Assembly (NCBI GenBank): GCA_015956445.1
Contig: WIUZ02000002.1
Coordinates: forward strand, 3,391,737 to 3,455,736
DNA: 64,000 bases
Reading direction: 5' to 3'
DNA from: Thelephora terrestris
Taxonomy: Eukaryota > Basidiomycota > Agaricomycetes > Thelephorales > Thelephoraceae
How positions within the stretch are numbered: the first letter of the stretch is position 1; each line of letters opens with the position of its first letter. The translations under genes and the position numbers were made by a program. The notes beneath the pieces were generated by a model. That model saw nothing but the letters and a program-made list of their open reading frames with translations, was not told the DNA's origin and searched no databases. Of the stretch, positions 24,401 to 34,454 are shown piece by piece.

Positions 24401-27400
24401 CTTACTGTTTAAAGGGGCGCTAGAGGATTAGCGGACGGATGAGGGGTGTCGGGATGAGGTCTGAAGGGAGTTCCTGGAGTGGATGTGAGAGGAGGGGGGA
24501 TATCGAGCGAGAGTGGAGATTCTGACTGATAAGGGTGGAAGTGTCACGAACGCGTGACATAGTATCCAAGATCACACAAATAATTCAAGACATTGGTCTT
24601 ATTCGCAGTAGTAATAGTACAAGGGTGGCTAGCAAAAACTACAAACTTAGACAAGAACAAAAGGATCTATATCGCAAGGACAGTCCTGAGCAAAAGGACA
24701 ACGATGAGCAAAATGGTGCGGATTGTGCACACTCTGAGGACAGTACGAATACGCTCTCGTTACCGGATCCACCCAACAGTCCCTACATCCCATTACGTCA
24801 TGACCCAAACCGTCATGCATCTCCTTCTTCACGTCCGACAAGGCGGCGCTCACTAATGCGAACCCATAGCGGTCTTGGAGACCCGCCACCTCCACTTTCA
24901 ACTTCATCCGCACTTGACGTGACTTGTCGGAGGGACGACAACGTTGACCAGAACGAGTCATCGGATTCTTGCGGTTCTTCTTCTTCTGGGACCTCTCCAC
25001 CATCTGGCGAACTGGGGCAGGACTCCAGGGAGGGGATGGAGGGAGAGGAATGCCCTGATCCTGGCGGAGGCGAAGGAACGACTGGGGACTTGCAAGGGGG
25101 GTCGGTGCAATAAGACCCATGGCATTGGTGTCCGAAGTATCGGAAGAGAGATGCCTGGAAAGGTCCCCAATGTTCCAAAGCAAAGTGAGAGAAGTCATCA
25201 TTCAAACTGTTCATGATGACATACATGAGGTCCACGCGCTTCTCCAATTTCGAAATCCTATCCTCCCTATCTCGCTCCAAGGCGTCCAACAACAGAACCG
25301 CCCCCGGATGCCTTGCTTCAACCTGAGGCCTAGCAAGTCGAGGATCTTCATACCCAGCTTGTTCCCAGAAATCGGCAGGAGCATTGTGGGCGGTCAGGAA
25401 GTCCACGGCCACCTGATTGTCGTGGGCAATGTTGGCAGGGGTATCGTACAAGTGTTGCTCCACATCGTAGGGAGCGTCCGTCTCAAAAGATGGAGTAAAG
25501 GGGGCGGCGACGGCGTTGAGAACAACGTTGTTGGCAACGAAGGCAGACATAGTAGTAGCAGATGGTTTAAGAGGAAGGTAGTGGTTGATTGGTGGGAGTG
25601 GAAAAGAGACGATGGAGGGAACGATCATTAATCCCCCTGACTTAAATACATCCTGACTCAAAGGAAAATCGGAAAGGGAAAACAATAACCCATTATCCAT
25701 TAAAGTCCGAATTAGGATAAACAAACCCTTAACCCCGATCGCGACCCCATCAAACCCAGAGAAATCCCCATCGATCATGGGAAAACCCCACCACACTTCT
25801 ATTGCTACCTTTGATCCAGAGAAATCCCCATCGATCATGGGAAATCCCCATCACGCTTCTATTGCTACCATGAAACACGAGAAATCCCCGAATGCTTCTA
25901 TTGACTCGTACCCCTACTGTTCCCGTATGAGTAATTACTATCTGTCGTTCTAAGTCCCCTCATTCTGACTCATCTACCCTACCCTAAACTACGCACAGAC
26001 CATGTTGATCCCTGTTTGACTCATTGTAGAATAATGACTCCTGTAGAGGATTGGGTATATAAGGAAGAGCGTTCGCTCCTTCTTTTCCCCCATTCTCAAT
26101 CTCTTCTGTACTCCTCTACCCATAACCTGAATATACAAAGTAAGCTGAGGAATTCTCCTCACGCCTTACCTCTTTCTGACTCATCTTAGCAGGAATCCTC
26201 CTGCCAGTGTATGTTCGGTGCCCCAAATCCCTTTCCTTCTAACAGTCTCGTTCAACGCCCTATCGTCCCCGACGCCAGGAGATCTATCTGGGAGTATAAA
26301 CTTATCAGAAGTCTCCAAGTAAACCGAACAGCCGGTTTACTCACTCATTTCCCTTACTATCGCCCCTTCGCTGCCCTCGACGCCGGAGTCACTACTCCCC
26401 CTTTCCTCTTAGGGGCAGACCATCAGTTCCTTTGGAACTCCGACTTCACTGAGAGCGTCCTAGCGACCGTCTACTTCAGTATAAGTCCAGCCTTCTACTT
26501 CCCCAACCCACGTATTCATCTTACCACTAACATCCACACCCATTCCCCTGCTATCATCGTTCTCTGGTGGGAAGTACCAACTGAATTACCTTATTCGGTT
26601 ATAGAATATCTCGTCAACTTCGAACGCCTTAGCGATCAAAACTTCGACCCGTTTGTACAGCAGTTACACCAATTCTGTCAAGACTATCATTCGCCAGTCC
26701 ACCCTTATCAGACAGAGTCACCACTCTCTCTGGATATCCCTCCTCCTCTCACCTCCACTCCCGGAACCCCTTTCAAACCTCGACCCGACACTCCTCATCC
26801 ATCCGCTAATCCTCTAGCGCCCCACAAACAGTAAGCAGGCCCACAACCCTGACAGGAAGGGCGAGTGGTAGTTGTGATGATTTCGCCGTTTACCCCCTTT
26901 CATTTCCTTTACTTAACGCCTCATCACCACTAAGTCAGATGGTGCCTTGCCCTAAACACGGCGGTAAACTGTTTATTATGCAGTATGCTCTATGTTTAAC
27001 GACTCAAAGTCCAATATGTGGAACGTGCTACTAGTCAAGATACCCCAGAAGACCCGAGGTATAATACGTGAACATGTACCGGCGGACCTTCATATGAAGA
27101 TCCCCCCTACCTGGCCCTCCGTTGCCCCTGGACGACTAGTAGATATTCAGGCTACCAACAACAAGGGATGTATTAATAAGTGTCACGCGCTGACCTCTCG
27201 CAGAAGTCAACCGGCTTATTAATCTGACCCTTGGATTGGACTTATGAAAACCATTATGCTTTACGACTCATGGATCACGCGCAATAGACGAAATAGAAAG
27301 AAGATTCATTGGAAGCCAACAGTACAAAAGAGTTATCTAATCAATATCTCTTCGGATCCTTTGTACTACTTCCAATGCCGATCTCACCAACTCCTCATTC

Positions 27401-30400
27401 AACCAGTTCTGCTCCCGGATCTCGTTTGGGTCTACGTCCGACAAGTCATCGTAATCTGGAAGCTCCGTATCAGAGTTTGGTTCACTATCAGGAACGAACT
27501 CGGCGTACGGATCATACTCCAGAGCAGGCCATTGACGGCGACTACCCCAAGGAGTAGAAACGAACTCAGGACGAGGAGTGTCCCTACGGACGACTCCTAC
27601 GTTCTGGTAGAATTCGTCGCTCCCGATCTCAATGACCTCATCGTCAATAGGAACCAACCTATTCTCGTGACGGACCAACAAACGAGCAGGCGGCGACTCA
27701 GCCCGGTTAGGGATGATCGGCGACCCGGCCCGATACGGAACCTCCGGCTCCTCTTCTTCGACTTGGACCTCCGGCTCGTTGCACCTCCTTTGGAGATCCC
27801 GGACTTCTCCGGTCAACTCGGAAATACGACGAGTAAGGCGAACCTAAAACGAATAGGGTTAGAAGACATTAAAAACCTTCAACCCCTACCCGTTACCTTA
27901 TCATCCTCCAATTCCCCGGTCTTAGTAACCAGAGCCCGGACCAAGTCCTTCAAAGTAGTCACCTCTCCCTAAAAAGAAAGTTTGAGTTAGAAAGGTCAAT
28001 CACTCCGGACCCAAACTTTCTTACCTTCAGCAAATCGATATCGGCCCCCTGCCGAACAACGCTATCTTCCTGTCCGTGAATAACACCCTGCATATCCTCC
28101 TTCCAGTTCTCCAAAGCTTCGATCTCCTCACGACGACCATCAATACGCTCGTTGACATGAGCTACTGTCAGGGTTGTAGGCCTGCTTACTGTTTATGGGG
28201 CGCTAGAGGATTAGCGGAGGGATGTGGGGTGTCGGGTCGAGTCTTGAAGGGGGTGCCGGGCGTAGAGGTGAGAGGAGGAGGGATATCAAGTGAGAGTGGC
28301 GACTCCGACTGATAAGGATGGACGGGCGAGTTATAGTCTTGGCAGAACTGGTTCAATTGCTGAACGAACGGTTCAAAGTCTTGGCCGCTGAGTTGTTCGA
28401 AGTGAACGAGATATTCTATAATCGAATAAGGTAGTTCAGTTGGGATGTCCCACCAAAGGATGATGAGAGCGGGGCAGTGAGTATGAACGTTGGTGGTTAA
28501 ATGGACTTTGGGAGAGGGGAAGTAAAAGGCAGGGCTAACGCTAAAGTAGACTGTTGCTAGGACACTCTCGGTGAGGTCTGAGTTCCAAAGGAACTGATGG
28601 TCTGCGCCTAGAAGGAAAGGAGGAGTAGTGACTCCGGCGTCGAGAGCTGCAAAGGGGCGATAGTAAGGGAAATGGGTGAGTAAACCGGTGGTTCGGTTTA
28701 CTTGAAGACTTCTGAGGAGTTTATACTCCCAGATAGATCTCCTAGCGTCTGGGACGACTGGTCGCTGAACGGGACTTGTAGAGGGGAAAGGATTCGGGGC
28801 GCTGAACATACACTGGCAGGAGGATTCCTGCTAAGATGAGTCAGAAGGGGTAAGACGTGAGGAGAATTCCTCGGCTTACTTGTATTCAGGTTGTGGGTAG
28901 GAGAGTACAGAAGAGATTGAGAATGGGGAAAAGGAAGGAGCGAACACTCTTCCTTATATACCCAGCCCTCTACAGGAGTCATAATTCTACAAGGAACCAA
29001 ACGTGTGTAAACATGGTCTGTGCGTACTTTAGGGTAGGTTGAATGAGTCGGGGAAAGGGGACTTAGGACGATGATCGGTAATGACCAATGCTAAAACAAA
29101 TAGGAGGAACGACTAAGGGGATTTCTTCTGATCGACGGGGATTTCTCTGGGTTTCGGAAGTAATAGAAGTGTGGCGGGGATTTCTCTGGATCGACGGGGA
29201 TTTCTCTGGGTTTCGGAAGTAATAGAAGTGTGGCGGGGATTTCTCTGGATCGATGGGGATTTCTCTGGGTTTCGGAAGTAATAGAAGTGTGGCGGGGATT
29301 TCTCCGGTTTTGATGGGATCGCGATCGGGGTTGAGGGTTTGTTTATCCTAATTGGGATTTTCATGGAAAATGATTATTGTTTTCCCCTTTTGGGATTCTG
29401 TTGAGTCAGGATGTATTTAAGTCAGGGGGATTAATGATCGTTTCCTCTATCGTCTCTTTTCCACTCCCACCAAACCAACCACCACTCTCCTAACAACCTT
29501 CGAATACTATGTCTTCTTCCGTCGCCAACAACGCCGTACTCAACGCCGCTGCCACCCCTTTCGACTTTACTCCGTCCTTCGAGACGGATGCTCCCTACAA
29601 CGTGGAGCAACACCTATATGACTCCCCCGCCAACATCGCTCATGACAACCGGGTCGCCATTGATTTCCTCACCGCCCACAATGCTCCCGCTGAGTTCTGG
29701 GAACAGGCTGGGTACGAAGACCCCAGGCTTCCCATGCCTCGGATGCAGGCTCAACACCCTGCGGCCTCTCGCTTGTTGGACGTCATGGAGAGGGATAGAG
29801 AGGATAGGATCGCGAAGTTGGAGAAGCGCGTGGATCTCATGTACGTTATCATGAACAGTTTGAATGATGACTTCTCTCACTTTGCTTTGGAACATTGGGG
29901 ACCTTTCCAGGCATCTCTCTTCCGATATTTCGGACACCAATGCCACGGGGCCTATTGCACCGACCCCCCTTGCAAGTCCCCAGTCGTCCCTTCGCCACCG
30001 CCAGGATCAGGGCGTTCCTCTCCCTCCATCCCCTCCCTGGAGTCCTGCCCCAGTTCGCCAGATGGTGGAGAGGTCCCAGAAGAAGAAGACCCGCAAGAGT
30101 CCGATGGCTCGTTCTGGTCAACGTTGTCGTCCCTCCGACAAGTCACGGCAGGTGAAGATGAAGTTGAAGGTGGAAGTGGCGGGTCTCCAAGACCGCTATG
30201 GGTTCTCCTTAGTGAGCGGGGCCTTGCTAGACGTACGACGAGAGATGTATGAGAGTCTCTCTCATGATGTGTTGGGGTGCAGGGAATGTTGGCAGGATCC
30301 GGTGACGCGAGAGTGGTCCTATTGTCCTGAAAGTGTTTATAATCCTCATCACTTCGCTCACCGTTGCCCTCTTCCTCAGAACTGTTCATGCGATGTCGAC

Positions 30401-33400
30401 CCGTTCGTTCTTGTTTGAGTCGATAATTCCCTTTTCTCATTTTTGTACTATTATTACTGCGAATAAGACCAATGTCTTGAATTACTTGTGCGATCTTGGT
30501 TACTATGTCACGCGTTCGTGACAGCTACTTCATCCATCAACATGGACCCAACGTTCCCCGTATGGAGAACGCTGGCCTCCAACACGGAGTTGAAGGTCTC
30601 ATTGGTCTCGGTGACGAACTCGACACCCCTGTTAAGGAGTTCGGTCGCATGAGGGTTCGTCTCGATACGCGCCAACTTGCGCCGAGACACCCTTCGAGCA
30701 GCTTGGAGGAAGTCCCTGAAACCTAAAAGGAGTTAGCTTGGTTTCCTAAATCGGAATACGCAAGCAGGGCCCCCACCTAAATCAGAGAACCCCTCATTAG
30801 GGTCGGCGGTGGCGGTCCGGTCCATAACCGCTCCCAAAGTAGGATAAGGGCGGGACGGATCACGGCGGGCATGAGAGAAACGGTCAATGTTGTAGTTGTT
30901 CTCCTGAACAGGAGAGTAAGAGGAAGAACGGCGAGTGGGATTGCGAGTAGAGGCACGAGGCATGTTGGTTGTGTAACAAAGGTGGGTTTGTTGGAAGACC
31001 AGTCATCCAACCCCCTTTGGTTATATACCAAATGCCACGCCCTTTCCACGACTCAGGAGTTGAGTCATCATTTCTATTGTTTACTGCGCATGACCCACAT
31101 GACATCATATGCCCCTATTTCTTAGTCATATGCTCCCCTTTTGCCATTGGCTGTTAGTCAGTCATACCCACATTCCTTCCGAACATTCCCAGGCTACGTC
31201 ATGCTTTGTAACTGCTTTGTAATGCTCTCAAATTGCTATTGGCCGCCACACTTTCGTTTATCAGCTGATAATTTGTAGCATTAGTCACCACGTAACGCAC
31301 AGACCATGCAGTGCTGTGCACGGACCATGTTTGTCTGTGTTTGTATCATTAGTGTAGTTACATGTCACTGTCACGTCACAAATCTAAGTAGTATATATAC
31401 TCAGAGTAGTTTAGCCTGTACTCCTTAGATTTGTTATCATCAGACTCTCCGTGACCTCTACTGCTGTGTGCTTAGAGCAAGAGTGCCTGAAGACCCTTGT
31501 CTCCTTCTTTCTCCTCTTCTCCAATCTAGTTTGTGAAGAGACTTCCGATATCCCTGGGTTTGCAACAGGGCTATAACTGTGTGTTAGATCCCTGCGTGTG
31601 ATAGGTTTGGATAGCAAGAGTGCTATTGAACTGTAGAGGTCGCGTCGGCCTGACAGTAGTCCTGGCAGAACTGACTCAGTTGTTGGATGAAAGGGTCGAA
31701 GTCGTGGTCGCTAAGACGTTCGAAGCTTACGAGGTATTCTAGAACGGAGTAAGGTAGTTCAGTAGGGATTTCCCACCACAAGACAATGATGGCAGGAGAA
31801 TGGGTGTGAACGTTAGTGGTAAGGTGAATGCGAGGGTTGGGGAAGTAGAAGGCAGGACTTATACTGAAGTAGACGGTTGCTAAGACGCTCTCAGTAATGT
31901 CTGAGTTCCAAAGGAACTGGTGATCTGCTCCTAATAAGAAAGGAGGAGTAGTGACTCCGGAGTCGAGTGCTGCGAAGGGACGACAGTAAGGGAAATGGGT
32001 GAGTAAACCGGCGGTTCGGTTTACTTGAAGACTTCTGATGAGCTTATACTCCCAGACAGATCTTCTGGCGTCGGGTATGACCGGACGTTGAATGGGACTT
32101 GTAGAGGGGAATGGGTTAGGGGCTCTGAACATACACTAGCAGGAGGATTCCTGCTTTTGAAGGAGTTAGAAAGGGGGTAAGGTGTGAGGAGAATTCCTCA
32201 GCTTACTTTGTTTATTTGAGATGTTTGATAGAGAGGTACAGAAGAGATTGAGAATGGGGAAAAGAAAGGAGCGAACACTCTTCCTTATATACCCAATCCT
32301 CTACAGGAGTCATAATTCTACAGCAAACCAAACAGGAGTCAACATGGTCTGTGCGTACTTTAGGGTAGGGTAGATGAGTCAGGGAAATGGGACTTAGGGC
32401 GACTGATACGAGTACGAAAGAGGGGAATAATCGCGAAGGAGTCAATAGAAGCCTGGCGGGGATTTCTCTCGTTTCATGGTAGCAATAGAAGTGTGATGGG
32501 GATTTCTCTTGATCGACAGGGATTTCTCTTGATTTGATGGGATCGTGATTGGGGCTGAGGGCTCGTTTATCCTAATTGGGTTTTTAAACGAATAATGGTT
32601 TATTGTCTTCCCCTTTTGTCTTCCCATTGAGTCAGTTGTATATAATCTCAGGGGATTATTGGTCTTTTCCTCTCATCGTCTCTTTTCCCCTCCCACAATT
32701 ACCACCACTCTCCTCTCTTCAACCACATCTACTACTATGTCTGCTTACGCTGCCAACAACGCCTTGCTCAATGCTGCGGCCACCCCCTTCGACCTCACCC
32801 CGTCTTTTGAGACGGACGCCCCCTTCAGCGTGGAGCAACACCTTTACGACACTCCCGCCAACATCGCTCATGACAATCAAGTAGCGGTGGACTTCTTGAC
32901 CGCCCACCGTGCTCCTGCTGAGTTCTGGGAGCAAGCGGGATACGAAGATCCCAACCGGACTCGAAGGTGGGCTCCTGGAGTCACTCCTATGCAAGACGCG
33001 ATGGAACAGGAGAGGGAGGATCGGATTTTGAAGTTGGAGAAAAGGATGGACGTTATGTATGTTGTTGTTAACAGTCTTAATGAAGACTTCTCTCACTTTG
33101 CCTTGGAACATTGGAAACCTTTCCAGGAGTCTCTCCTCCGATACTTTGGTCACAGGTGTCACGGAGCCTACTGCACCAATGCAGCTCCTCACTCCCCCGT
33201 CGTCCCTCCGCCGCCTTCAAGATCGGGGAGTCCCTCTTCCTCAATCCCCTCCTTGGAGTCCTGTCCCTCGCCGTCAGATGGTGGAGAGGACCCAGAAGAA
33301 GAATCGCAAAAGTCCGATCGCTCGTACTGGACAACGTGGTCGTCCCTCCGACAAGTCACGACAAGTGCGGATGAAGTTGAAGGTGGAGGTAGCGGGTCTC

Positions 33401-33856
33401 CAGGACCGTTATGGGTTCGCATTGGTGAGCGCGGCGTTGACGGACGTGAAGAGGGAGATGCATGAGAGCCTGTTTCATGACGCGTTGGGGTGCCGGGAGT
33501 GTTGGCAGGATCCGGTGACACGAGTATACTCGTATTGTCCTCAGAGTGTACATAACCCTCACCATTTCGCTCATCGCTGTCCGTTTGCTCAGGACTGTGC
33601 TTGCGACGTAGACCCTTTTGTCCTTGTTTGAATTTGTAGTTTCGATTAGTCGTTTTTGTACTATTACTCCTGCGAATAAGACCAATGTCTTGGATTATCT
33701 GTGTGATCTTGGCTACTATGTCACGTGTTCGTGACAAGCGCGGAGGATGGGGACGCCATGTTTGGAGAGATCTTTGCGAGGCGGGGTCAGTTCTTCGATC
33801 TCCGGGATGGACAGCTGATGACCACGAGGCCTGCCATAGATAGGGTCGACTTTTGA
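21485..33856 (+). CDS. M1: coiled-coil protein of the M family, split by nested insertions
   Basis: Exons 21485-21616, 21716-22021, 22077-22331 and 22382-22903; a fifth exon starts at 24185 and resumes after the U3 unit at 33742 to a stop at 33854-33856. Starts MSFPNNHTYKVANGISTISH; exon 2 is a helical domain (ILEVVKQVDAEHLRETIPHL...); exon 3 is a long coiled coil (VEGLEREVKEAKADILRL...); exon 4 has a CNCKEG motif, PISQLVPIED and an Arg-rich end; the last exon ends AIDRVDF. An apparent stop (TLGPG*) belongs to element E9. E9 and E3 lie in what was a 43-nt intron, and the AG acceptor is present again in the E3 target duplication, so the gene may have survived them. The U3 insertion in the last exon must disrupt it. 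Function unknown; same exon plan as W2. Confidence 0.6.
22926..23212. mobile_element. CACTG foldback element E9 (287 bp)
   Basis: Ends CACTGGGTCCAGGGTAGAAT...ATCCTATCCTGGACCCAGTG, target duplication GCA (22923-22925, 23213-23215). AT-rich arms (ggggattattctaaa...) pair with each other. Lies in the last intron of gene M1, 22 bp before E3's own duplication. Confidence 0.85.
23238..24182. mobile_element. CACTG foldback element E3 (945 bp)
   Basis: Ends CACTGGGGGCAAGGGGACAA...TTGTCCCCTTGCCCCCAGTG, target duplication AGT (23235-23237, 24183-24185). Arms of about 400 bp are inverted copies; a central segment of about 150 bp (about 23640-23800) does not pair. Same subfamily as E4, whose centre lies in the opposite orientation. 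Inserted at the 3' splice site of the last intron of M1; the duplication regenerates the AG. Confidence 0.9.
24647..25550 (-). CDS. Y1: conserved protein of the XY units
   Basis: Proposed exons on the minus strand: 25083-25550 and 24647-25003, with a 79-nt intron (donor gtcgtt, acceptor cgccag), giving about 274 residues. N-terminal half: MSAFVANNVVLNAVAAPF..., PSFETDAPYDVEQHLYDTPA, DFLTAHNAPADFWEQAGYED, then a charged helix (ERDREDRISKLEKRVDLMY) and a CHGSYC motif. C-terminal half: a Lys/Arg-rich stretch (ERSQKKKNRKNP, RPSDKSRQVRMKLKV) and a Cys/His-rich end (GCRDCW...YCP...HHFAHRC...C.CDIDPFVLV), perhaps zinc-binding. The first frame also stays open for about 90 codons past the proposed donor, so intron retention or frameshifting would give a second product. 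No known family recognised. Confidence 0.6.
25760..25900. promoter_or_regulatory. Tandem repeats in the X-Y divergent promoter of U1
   Basis: Three to four repeats built from gagaaatccccatcgatcat and cacttctattgctacc, lying between Y1 and X1. The equivalent block occurs in each XY unit with different copy number. A TATA box (gggtatataaggaag, near 26055) follows on the X side. Confidence 0.6.
26211..26834 (+). CDS. X1: conserved 207-aa protein of the XY units
   Basis: Single exon. Starts MFGAPNPFPSNSLVQRPIVP; core WEYKLIRSLQVNRTAGLLTH, FPYYRPFAALDAGVTTPPF, LLGADHQFLWNSD, SVLATVYFSISPAFYFPNP, then AIIVLWWEVPTELPYSVIEY; Pro/Ser-rich tail ending NPLAPHKQ. By my count it differs from X4 at 11 of 207 residues, although many third codon positions differ, which suggests selection on the protein. 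A TATA box lies about 150 bp upstream. No signal peptide, membrane segment or recognised domain. The stop is 20 bp from the end of the unit. Confidence 0.8.
   Translation: MFGAPNPFPSNSLVQRPIVPDARRSIWEYKLIRSLQVNRTAGLLTHFPYYRPFAALDAGVTTPPFLLGADHQFLWNSDFTESVLATVYFSISPAFYFPNPRIHLTTNIHTHSPAIIVLWWEVPTELPYSVIEYLVNFERLSDQNFDPFVQQLHQFCQDYHSPVHPYQTESPLSLDIPPPLTSTPGTPFKPRPDTPHPSANPLAPHKQ
27337..30963 (-). CDS. M2: coiled-coil protein of the M family, split by U2
   Basis: Exons on the minus strand: 30777-30963; 30524-30722 continuing after U2 at 28160 to 28025; 27897-27968; 27337-27843. Starts MPRASTRNPTRRSSSYSPVQ; then GFRDFLQAARRVSRRKLARI; across the U2 site the frame reads GSMLMDEVA-HVNERIDGRR without a break; coiled coil (DIDLLKGEVTTLKDLVRALV, RLTRRISELTGEVRDLQRR); then NRLVPIDDEVIEIG and a long acidic tail ending VQRIRRDID. 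The LVPI(D/E) box and coiled coil link it to M1, M3 and W2. U2 breaks exon 2, so this copy should be inactive. Function unknown. Confidence 0.65.
28186..28809 (-). CDS. X2: conserved 207-aa protein of the XY units
   Basis: Full-length X gene, start at 28809. Starts MFSAPNPFPSTSPVQRPVVP and ends NPLAPHKQ; colinear with X1 and X4 with no gap. Distinct residues include HCPALIILWWDIPTELPYSI. TATA box (tatataagg on the minus strand) near 28952-28962. Confidence 0.8.
   Translation of the reverse strand: MFSAPNPFPSTSPVQRPVVPDARRSIWEYKLLRSLQVNRTTGLLTHFPYYRPFAALDAGVTTPPFLLGADHQFLWNSDLTESVLATVYFSVSPAFYFPSPKVHLTTNVHTHCPALIILWWDIPTELPYSIIEYLVHFEQLSGQDFEPFVQQLNQFCQDYNSPVHPYQSESPLSLDIPPPLTSTPGTPFKTRPDTPHPSANPLAPHKQ
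29113..29310. promoter_or_regulatory. Tandem 60-bp repeats in the X-Y promoter of U2
   Basis: Three near-identical copies of a unit of about 60 bp (ggggatttctctgggtttcg, gaagtaatagaagtgtggcg, ggatcgac), between the divergent X2 and Y2. Same words as in U1, U3 and U4 but a longer array, which explains most of U2's extra length. Confidence 0.65.
29509..30418 (+). CDS. Y2: conserved protein of the XY units
   Basis: Proposed exons 29509-29982 and 30062-30418 with a 79-nt intron (gtcgtc...cgccag), about 276 residues. N-terminus MSSSVANNAVLNAAATPFDF; charged helix ERDREDRIAKLEKRVDLMY; CHGAYC; after the junction MVERSQKKKTRKSP, RPSDKSRQVKMKLKVEVAGL and the Cys/His-rich end (GCRECW...YCP...HHFAHRC...C.CDVDPFVLV). 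In the second exon, base changes between U2 and U3 fall mainly in third positions of this frame, which supports it. The donor is weak, so frameshifting is an alternative. Unknown function. Confidence 0.65.
32450..32545. promoter_or_regulatory. Repeats in the X-Y promoter of U3
   Basis: Short version of the array: ggcggggatttctctcg, cgtttcatggtagcaatag, ggggatttctcttgatcg, about one and a half units. TATA box for X3 near 32284-32293 on the minus strand. Confidence 0.55.
32737..33631 (+). CDS. Y3: conserved protein of the XY units
   Basis: Proposed exons 32737-33198 and 33278-33631 (79-nt intron, gtcgtc...cgtcag), about 271 residues. Starts MSAYAANNALLNAAATPFDL. It is the most divergent Y copy, but every block is kept: FETDAPFSVEQHLYDTPA, FWEQAGYEDP, the charged helix, CHGAYC, KKNRKSP, RPSDKSRQVRMKLKVEVAGL, and GCRECW...HHFAHRC...DPFVLV. 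The codon change between U2 and U3 at the Lys run is a clean 3-nt deletion. Confidence 0.65.
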
Positions 33857-34042
33857 AGGACGTTGTATAAGCATTAGTATAGCCATGTTGTTCCATATTG
33901 CCGTGAATGTATGCGCGTTGTGTGTTTTAAATGATTGGAGTGAAGGATAAGGAATGTGAATCATTCAAACATAAGAAATGGTAAGCAAAGTTCGAAGAAA
34001 GAGCGTGTTATAAAAAGTTTTAAAAATACCATGTTCCTGACA

Positions 34043-34409
34043 GAACGTTGGTCGGAATAAGGCGCAATCATGAGGGAATGAAGTTATCACATGGGATAAA
34101 AAGGGTGTATGACGACTAAACGGAAATGTGGTAAGTGGGCCGAATGGACGGGCCGAAACATAAGCACAATTGGTGTGTGGGAACAAATGAATCAGCACCA
34201 ATTGAGTAGTAACTCAGCTGGTCTGTGCACAGTCTCGTGACACGGGGACTAAATCTGACATGGCACCTTGGTTCTGGCCGGAGACTGATGATTGGCTGGC
34301 TGGGATAGGATTTAAGGTTGGGGAGTGTGGGCTTGCTTCCTCAGCAACTTTCGTTGCTACCAACCTCTCTTCTACTCTCTTGCTTAACCAGCCAATCTTC
34401 ATCAACACT
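34043..34409 (+). promoter_or_regulatory. Upstream region of gene M3
   Basis: Continuation of the M3 unit after the M1 unit; 5' flank leading to the ATG at 34410. Contains a motif region gactgatgattggctggctg and a C/T-rich leader (ctctcttctactctcttgc). The M1 unit inserted upstream of this, outside the M3 coding region. Confidence 0.4.
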
Positions 34410-34454
34410 ATGTCTTCTTCTGCCAACCCTACTGCTGTGAAGGGAAACACTAGC

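Larger units (their letters stand above)
24542..26854. mobile_element. U1: complete XY unit (2313 bp)
   Basis: Starts TGTCACGAACGCGTGACATA, ends CACAACCCTGACA, target duplication GGAAG (24537-24541, 26855-26859). Inserted in gene X3 of U3. Contains Y1 (minus) and X1 (plus), with about 660 bp between start codons. The Y-side terminus is itself a hairpin (TGTCACG-AACG-CGTGACA). Same length as U4. Confidence 0.85.
28166..30523. mobile_element. U2: complete XY unit (2358 bp)
   Basis: Starts TGTCAGGGTTGTAGGCCTG, ends TATGTCACGCGTTCGTGACA, target duplication GCTAC (28161-28165, 30524-30528). Opposite orientation to U1. Inserted in exon 2 of gene M2, which closes in frame when U2 is removed. Youngest layer at this point of the stack. 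Confidence 0.88.
26873..31655. mobile_element. M2 unit: TG...CA element nested in U3
   Basis: Starts TGTGATGATTTCGCCG, ends GCGTCGGCCTGACA, target duplication GTAGT (26868-26872, 31656-31660). It sits in gene X3 and is itself broken by U2; without U2 it is about 2.42 kb. Gene M2 is read towards its left end, and a TATA box (agtatatatactcagag, near 31390) faces its right end, the same plan as the W2 unit. Confidence 0.8.
24409..32132 (-). pseudogene. X3: X gene of unit U3, interrupted twice
   Basis: Starts at 32132 (MFRAPNPFPSTSPIQRPV), runs to 31661, resumes at 26872-26860 after the M2 unit, and at 24541 after U1, stopping at 24409. Across the junctions the frame reads FCQDY-HSPFHPYQSESPLS, exactly the X pattern, so the gene was intact before the insertions. 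Its stop comes slightly early (LAPL* instead of LAPHKQ*). Confidence 0.75.
24382..33736. mobile_element. U3: XY unit, split by U1 and the M2 unit
   Basis: Starts TGTCAGGGTTGTGGGCCTG, ends GTCACGTGTTCGTGACA, target duplication AGCGC (24377-24381, 33737-33741). It is inserted in the last exon of gene M1, and removing it closes that frame. The unit itself is in three parts: 24382-24541, 26855-26872 and 31656-33736. Removing U1 and the M2 unit restores about 2.25 kb with gene X3 in frame across both junctions. Orientation: X towards the left end, Y towards the right end. Confidence 0.8.
20119..34042. mobile_element. M1 unit: TG...CA element nested in the M3 unit
   Basis: Starts TGTCAGGGCCACTCTACCCC, ends CCATGTTCCTGACA, with target duplication GAACG (20114-20118 and 34043-34047). 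Inside it are E9, E3 and the U3 unit (itself carrying U1 and the M2 unit). Without these it is about 3.3 kb. Its promoter side resembles the W2 unit read on the opposite strand (for example ttctccggtaggttgtccga in W2 against ttcttccggtaggttgtccg near 20220). It carries gene M1 on the plus strand. Confidence 0.8.

Noticed and set aside
24026-24412. 128-aa open frame crossing the right end of E3
   Set aside because: Its start lies in the palindrome and its end in U3; only the middle (24185-24381) is M1 coding sequence.
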